Positions 13,944 through 15,645 of a DNA stretch of 15,645 nucleotides are shown here, piece by piece; the stretch's first letter is position 1, and every line of letters begins with the position of its first letter. Both the position numbers and the translations under genes were made by a program. The stretch covers positions 1 through 15,645 of the forward strand of contig JAHILJ010000010.1 in assembly GCA_018897135.1 (NCBI GenBank), in the 5' to 3' direction. Source of the stretch: Nanobdellota archaeon (GTDB lineage: Archaea > Nanobdellota > Nanobdellia > Pacearchaeales > GW2011-AR1). The notes under the pieces were generated by a model. That model was not told the DNA's origin and did no database searches. It saw nothing but the letters and a program-made list of their open reading frames with translations.

Positions 13944-14222
13944 TTAAATCAAGTCCTCTGGAATTTCTTCAAGGGTTGAATCAGGGCTTGGTAAAGCAGC
14001 ATTGTTTATAATGAAAATATCACTAATTGCTCTTACAAACTGGTGTGGGATTATAACTCCTTTTGCTCCCCCAATTAAAGACATAACAGTTCCACTTACT
14101 TTTATTCTCCAACCATCAATCTTATTTTCAGAAAGATTTGCTTCTTCAACTTCTCCAAAAAATTCTCCAGAATCTGTGTAAACCTTGCTTCCTAAAACAT
14201 CTGTTATCTTTTTAATTCTCAT
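13944..14222 (-). CDS. PRC-barrel domain protein, 92 aa
   Basis: The sequence MRIKKITDVLGSKVYTDSGE, with GEVEEANLSENKIDGWRIKV, then KGVIIPHQFVRAISDIFII, matches the small beta-barrel PRC fold (related to the RimM C-terminal domain and archaeal stand-alone PRC proteins; several archaeal ones have been tied to cell division). An ATG five codons earlier (14237) is possible, but the TATA box at 14243-14252 is 26 nt from the ATG at 14222 and only about 11 from the other, so 14222 is chosen. It heads a two-gene operon with the 164-aa membrane protein. Cytoplasmic, no TM. Confidence 0.8.
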   Translation of the reverse strand: MRIKKITDVLGSKVYTDSGEFFGEVEEANLSENKIDGWRIKVSGTVMSLIGGAKGVIIPHQFVRAISDIFIINNAALPSPDSTLEEIPEDLI

Positions 14223-14242
14223 ATTAAAAAATGACATATATT

Positions 14243-14252
14243 CTTTAAATAG
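14243..14252 (-). promoter_or_regulatory. TATA box for the PRC-barrel operon
   Basis: Minus-strand CTATTTAAAG is centred 26 nt before the ATG at 14222 and fixes the choice of start. Confidence 0.55.
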
Positions 14253-14284
14253 TTTTCCATTATTTGGACTATATTTTAATTTTC

Positions 14285-14310
14285 ATGTTTTAACAAACAT
14301 AAGCTATGTT
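14285..14310. repeat. Overlapping palindromes in the divergent spacer
   Basis: ATGTTT-TAAC-AAACAT (14285-14300) overlaps AACATA-AGC-TATGTT (14296-14310). The middle half-site can pair with either outer one, and the outer copies are about 21 bp apart, a geometry like the operators at 9090-9114 and 9184-9208. It could serve the PRC or the S2P-like promoter. Confidence 0.35.
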
Positions 14311-14350
14311 CAGAGTTTTAATTTTTAGACTAATTTTATGGCTATTCAAA

Positions 14351-14399
14351 TAGAATTAAGAAAGGGTTTTCGACGATAGTCGAATTTAGGGGGATTCTA
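14351..14399 (+). other. Candidate structured RNA or cruciform in the 14223-14476 spacer
   Basis: An outer perfect 6-bp stem TAGAAT/ATTCTA (14351-14356 and 14394-14399) encloses an inner perfect stem TTCGAC-GATA-GTCGAA (14369-14384), flanked by GGG and GGGGG runs. It is markedly richer in G and C than the surrounding spacer. Strand is uncertain; no known RNA family was recognised. The rest of the 254-nt gap holds the promoters and the palindrome cluster. Confidence 0.35.
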
Positions 14400-14447
14400 A
14401 AAATTAAAAAAAGATTAATTCCAAACATAACCTCAAACATAACAAAC

Positions 14448-14455
14448 TTTATAAA
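14448..14455 (+). promoter_or_regulatory. TATA box for the S2P-like gene
   Basis: CTTTATAAAAAA is centred 25 nt before the ATG at 14477. Confidence 0.6.
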
Positions 14456-14476
14456 AAATCCATTCTTCTCCAAACC

Positions 14477-15103
14477 ATGTTAAGCCCAAAAGAAATTGCA
14501 TCAATTCTTGCAATAACAATTATCCTTGGTTTTACAATTAGTTTAATCTCCTCAACAACAGCTTTTCTTTATGCAGCAGGATCAATTTTAATTATAATTT
14601 TATTAACCACATTTGCAAAAAAAATTGCAAGTTCATATTTTGATTCTGGAATTGAAATAAAAATTTGGGAAATTAAAAAATATGGTTTTAAACCACATAG
14701 AAAATTTAGAAAAAGTTTTCCAGCAGGTGCGTTTTTTCCAATAATTATCACAGCAATCACAGCAGGATTTGTAAACTGGCTTGCTTGTTTAACCTTTGAT
14801 GTAAAGGCAAAAGTTCACAGAGCTGCAAAAAGACATGGATATTATTCTTTTTCAGAAATGACAGAACATCATATTGGATTAATTGCGGCAGCAGGAATTT
14901 TCCTAAACATAATCTTAGCCATACTTGGTTATCTTTTTAATTTTCCAACTTTTGCAGAACTAAATATTTATTATGCGTTCTTTAACATGCTTCCAATTTC
15001 AGAACTTGACGGAAATAAAATATTTTTTGGAAGCCTTGTGCTTTGGTGCTTTTTAGCAACCTTAGTTTTAATTGGGGTTTGTTGTGCACTTTTTATAATT
15101 TAA
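14477..15103 (+). CDS. Site-2-protease-like (M50 fold) membrane protein lacking the zinc HExxH, 208 aa
   Basis: The chain has about six TM helices. The C-terminal FNMLPISELDG motif (N170, D178) is the second zinc-ligand motif of S2P/M50 proteases, and the GLIAAAGIFLNIILAI segment before it is the usual AGPxANxxLA region. Where the first motif HExxHK is expected, at the end of the second helix, the sequence is TTFAKK (44-49), so both His ligands and the catalytic Glu are gone; only the aspartate half of the site remains. The soluble middle (YGFKPHRKFRK, RAAKRHGYYSFSEMTEHHIG) is His-rich. It is likely a non-proteolytic relative, perhaps binding membrane substrates. It has its own promoter and is followed after 1 nt by the 71-aa gene. 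Confidence 0.75.
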   Translation: MLSPKEIASILAITIILGFTISLISSTTAFLYAAGSILIIILLTTFAKKIASSYFDSGIEIKIWEIKKYGFKPHRKFRKSFPAGAFFPIIITAITAGFVNWLACLTFDVKAKVHRAAKRHGYYSFSEMTEHHIGLIAAAGIFLNIILAILGYLFNFPTFAELNIYYAFFNMLPISELDGNKIFFGSLVLWCFLATLVLIGVCCALFII

Positions 15104-15104
15104 A

Positions 15105-15320
15105 ATGGAAAATAAAGAAAATTGGTTTAAACAAAAAAAGACAACTGCAGGATTTGCAGTTTTAGCATTAGTAGGAAGCTTTTTTTCAATAAACACAAGA
15201 ATAACAGGAAACGTGATTTTAACAAACAGCTCTAATTTTAACTTGCTTAATTTAATAGGATTGTTGCTATTTTTATGCTCAATTATTCTTGCTGCATATT
15301 CGATTCGGAAGAAGGACTAA
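15105..15320 (+). CDS. Small two-TM membrane protein with an ITGNVI motif, 71 aa
   Basis: After a polar Lys-rich start (MENKENWFKQKK) there are two helices: TAGFAVLALVGSFFSI (14-29) and NLIGLLLFLCSIILAAYSI (49-67), with RITGNVILTNSS between them; ITGN(V/A)I is a string I associate with small membrane proteins of DPANN archaea. It starts 1 nt after the stop of the S2P-like gene, so the two are cotranscribed. Its 3' end overlaps the convergent surface-protein gene by 38 nt. Function unknown. Confidence 0.65.
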   Translation: MENKENWFKQKKTTAGFAVLALVGSFFSINTRITGNVILTNSSNFNLLNLIGLLLFLCSIILAAYSIRKKD

Positions 15321-15645
15321 GATTCTGCTTTTTCTTAACTATAAAGAAAATAACAATTAATAAAATTAAAAGAACTACAAGTCCGATTAAAATATAAACA
15401 AAAATTTTATTTTCAAATAACTTGACATCTTCTTCTTCTTCATTAAAATCTGTGCTTAAATTAGAAGTATCGTCTGAATAAAAAGTTTGATTAAAACCTA
15501 TATTTGCTTCACTTTCAATAACTCCAAATTGTTCTTTCAAAGAAACATCTTTATAACCTTGCTTTGATGCAACAACTTCTAATTCATAAGTTCCTATTTG
15601 CTCTTCTTTTATTGTTGTCGGCAAGTTTAAACTTTTAGTTGAATA
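15283..15645 (-). CDS. C-terminal part of a surface-anchored protein (Ig-like/CARDB-type domain plus TM anchor), 5' end outside the window
   Basis: The frame is open from the window's right edge for 120 codons to the stop at 15283. The part seen starts in a beta-rich segment (IGTYELEVVASKQGYKDVSL), typical of extracellular Ig-like, CARDB or PEGA-like domains of archaeal surface proteins. An acidic linker (FNEEEEDVKLFENK) follows, then one TM helix (about 80-103, VYILIGLVVLLILLIVIFFIV) and a short cytoplasmic tail starting KKKQN. A type I, outside-facing topology is expected. Internal TTG codons could be read as starts but the frame continues upstream without a stop, so it is called partial. 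Confidence 0.7.
   Translation of the reverse strand, partial: YSTKSLNLPTTIKEEQIGTYELEVVASKQGYKDVSLKEQFGVIESEANIGFNQTFYSDDTSNLSTDFNEEEEDVKLFENKIFVYILIGLVVLLILLIVIFFIVKKKQNLSPSSESNMQQE

Noticed and set aside
14338..14379. Thirteen-codon frame MAIQIELRKGFRR ending in TAG over the nested hairpin
   Set aside because: Too short, no promoter at the usual distance, no coupling to a neighbour; the palindromic structure explains the bases better. UAG read-through (pyrrolysine) would extend it by only a few codons, and TAG is used as an ordinary stop elsewhere here.

Overview
This is AT-rich, gene-dense archaeal DNA. The signs are class III (archaeal pilin-type) signal peptides such as NKRGQ and KKGD, an archaellum-type secretion ATPase next to a double-length FlaJ/TadC-like membrane platform, TATA boxes at a fixed ~26 nt before start codons (leaderless mRNAs), and many small single-pass membrane proteins of kinds I associate with DPANN archaea (Woesearchaeota/Pacearchaeota-like). 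That placement is inference: there is no rRNA or other marker gene in the window.

Layout. Positions 1-11564 are read on the minus strand and, in transcription order, form a type IV pilus-like export locus: secretion ATPase (9273-11564), a 248-nt regulatory spacer, polytopic platform protein (6856-9018), an apparently intruding AAA_14/DUF4143 ATPase gene (5482-6729), then a train of nine short genes (2153-5338) that mostly overlap by 1-11 nt, then a 112-aa Cys-rich class III protein (1773-2111) and a secreted M64-type metallopeptidase running off the left edge (1-1677). Three micro-genes (49, 56 and 33 codons) sit in what look like gaps between larger genes. Divergent from the ATPase are two plus-strand coiled-coil genes (11646-12762). 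Next come minus-strand genes for two mutually similar polytopic membrane proteins and a PRC-barrel protein (12772-14222). On the right are a plus-strand S2P-like protein without its zinc-binding motif, a small two-TM protein (14477-15320), and the C-terminus of a minus-strand surface protein (15283-15645).

How it may work together. The ATPase and platform would assemble subunits whose N-termini resemble prepilins. No archaellin array, ArlH/FlaH or prepilin peptidase is present here, so this looks like a non-motility pilus or pseudopilus-like secretion/adhesion apparatus. Its many small membrane proteins and the linked secreted protease are not explained by well-studied archaeal pili.

Most striking observations: (i) the spacer before the platform gene is a ~92-bp tandem duplication, each copy holding a TATA-like box and a three-half-site palindrome; all three half-sites changed in concert between copies (GTTAC to GTTCC); (ii) a decayed copy of the start of the 49-aa gene lies on the far side of the DUF4143 ATPase gene, suggesting that gene split the operon; (iii) the new promoter of the 49-aa gene shares an exact 25-bp match with the platform gene's promoter.
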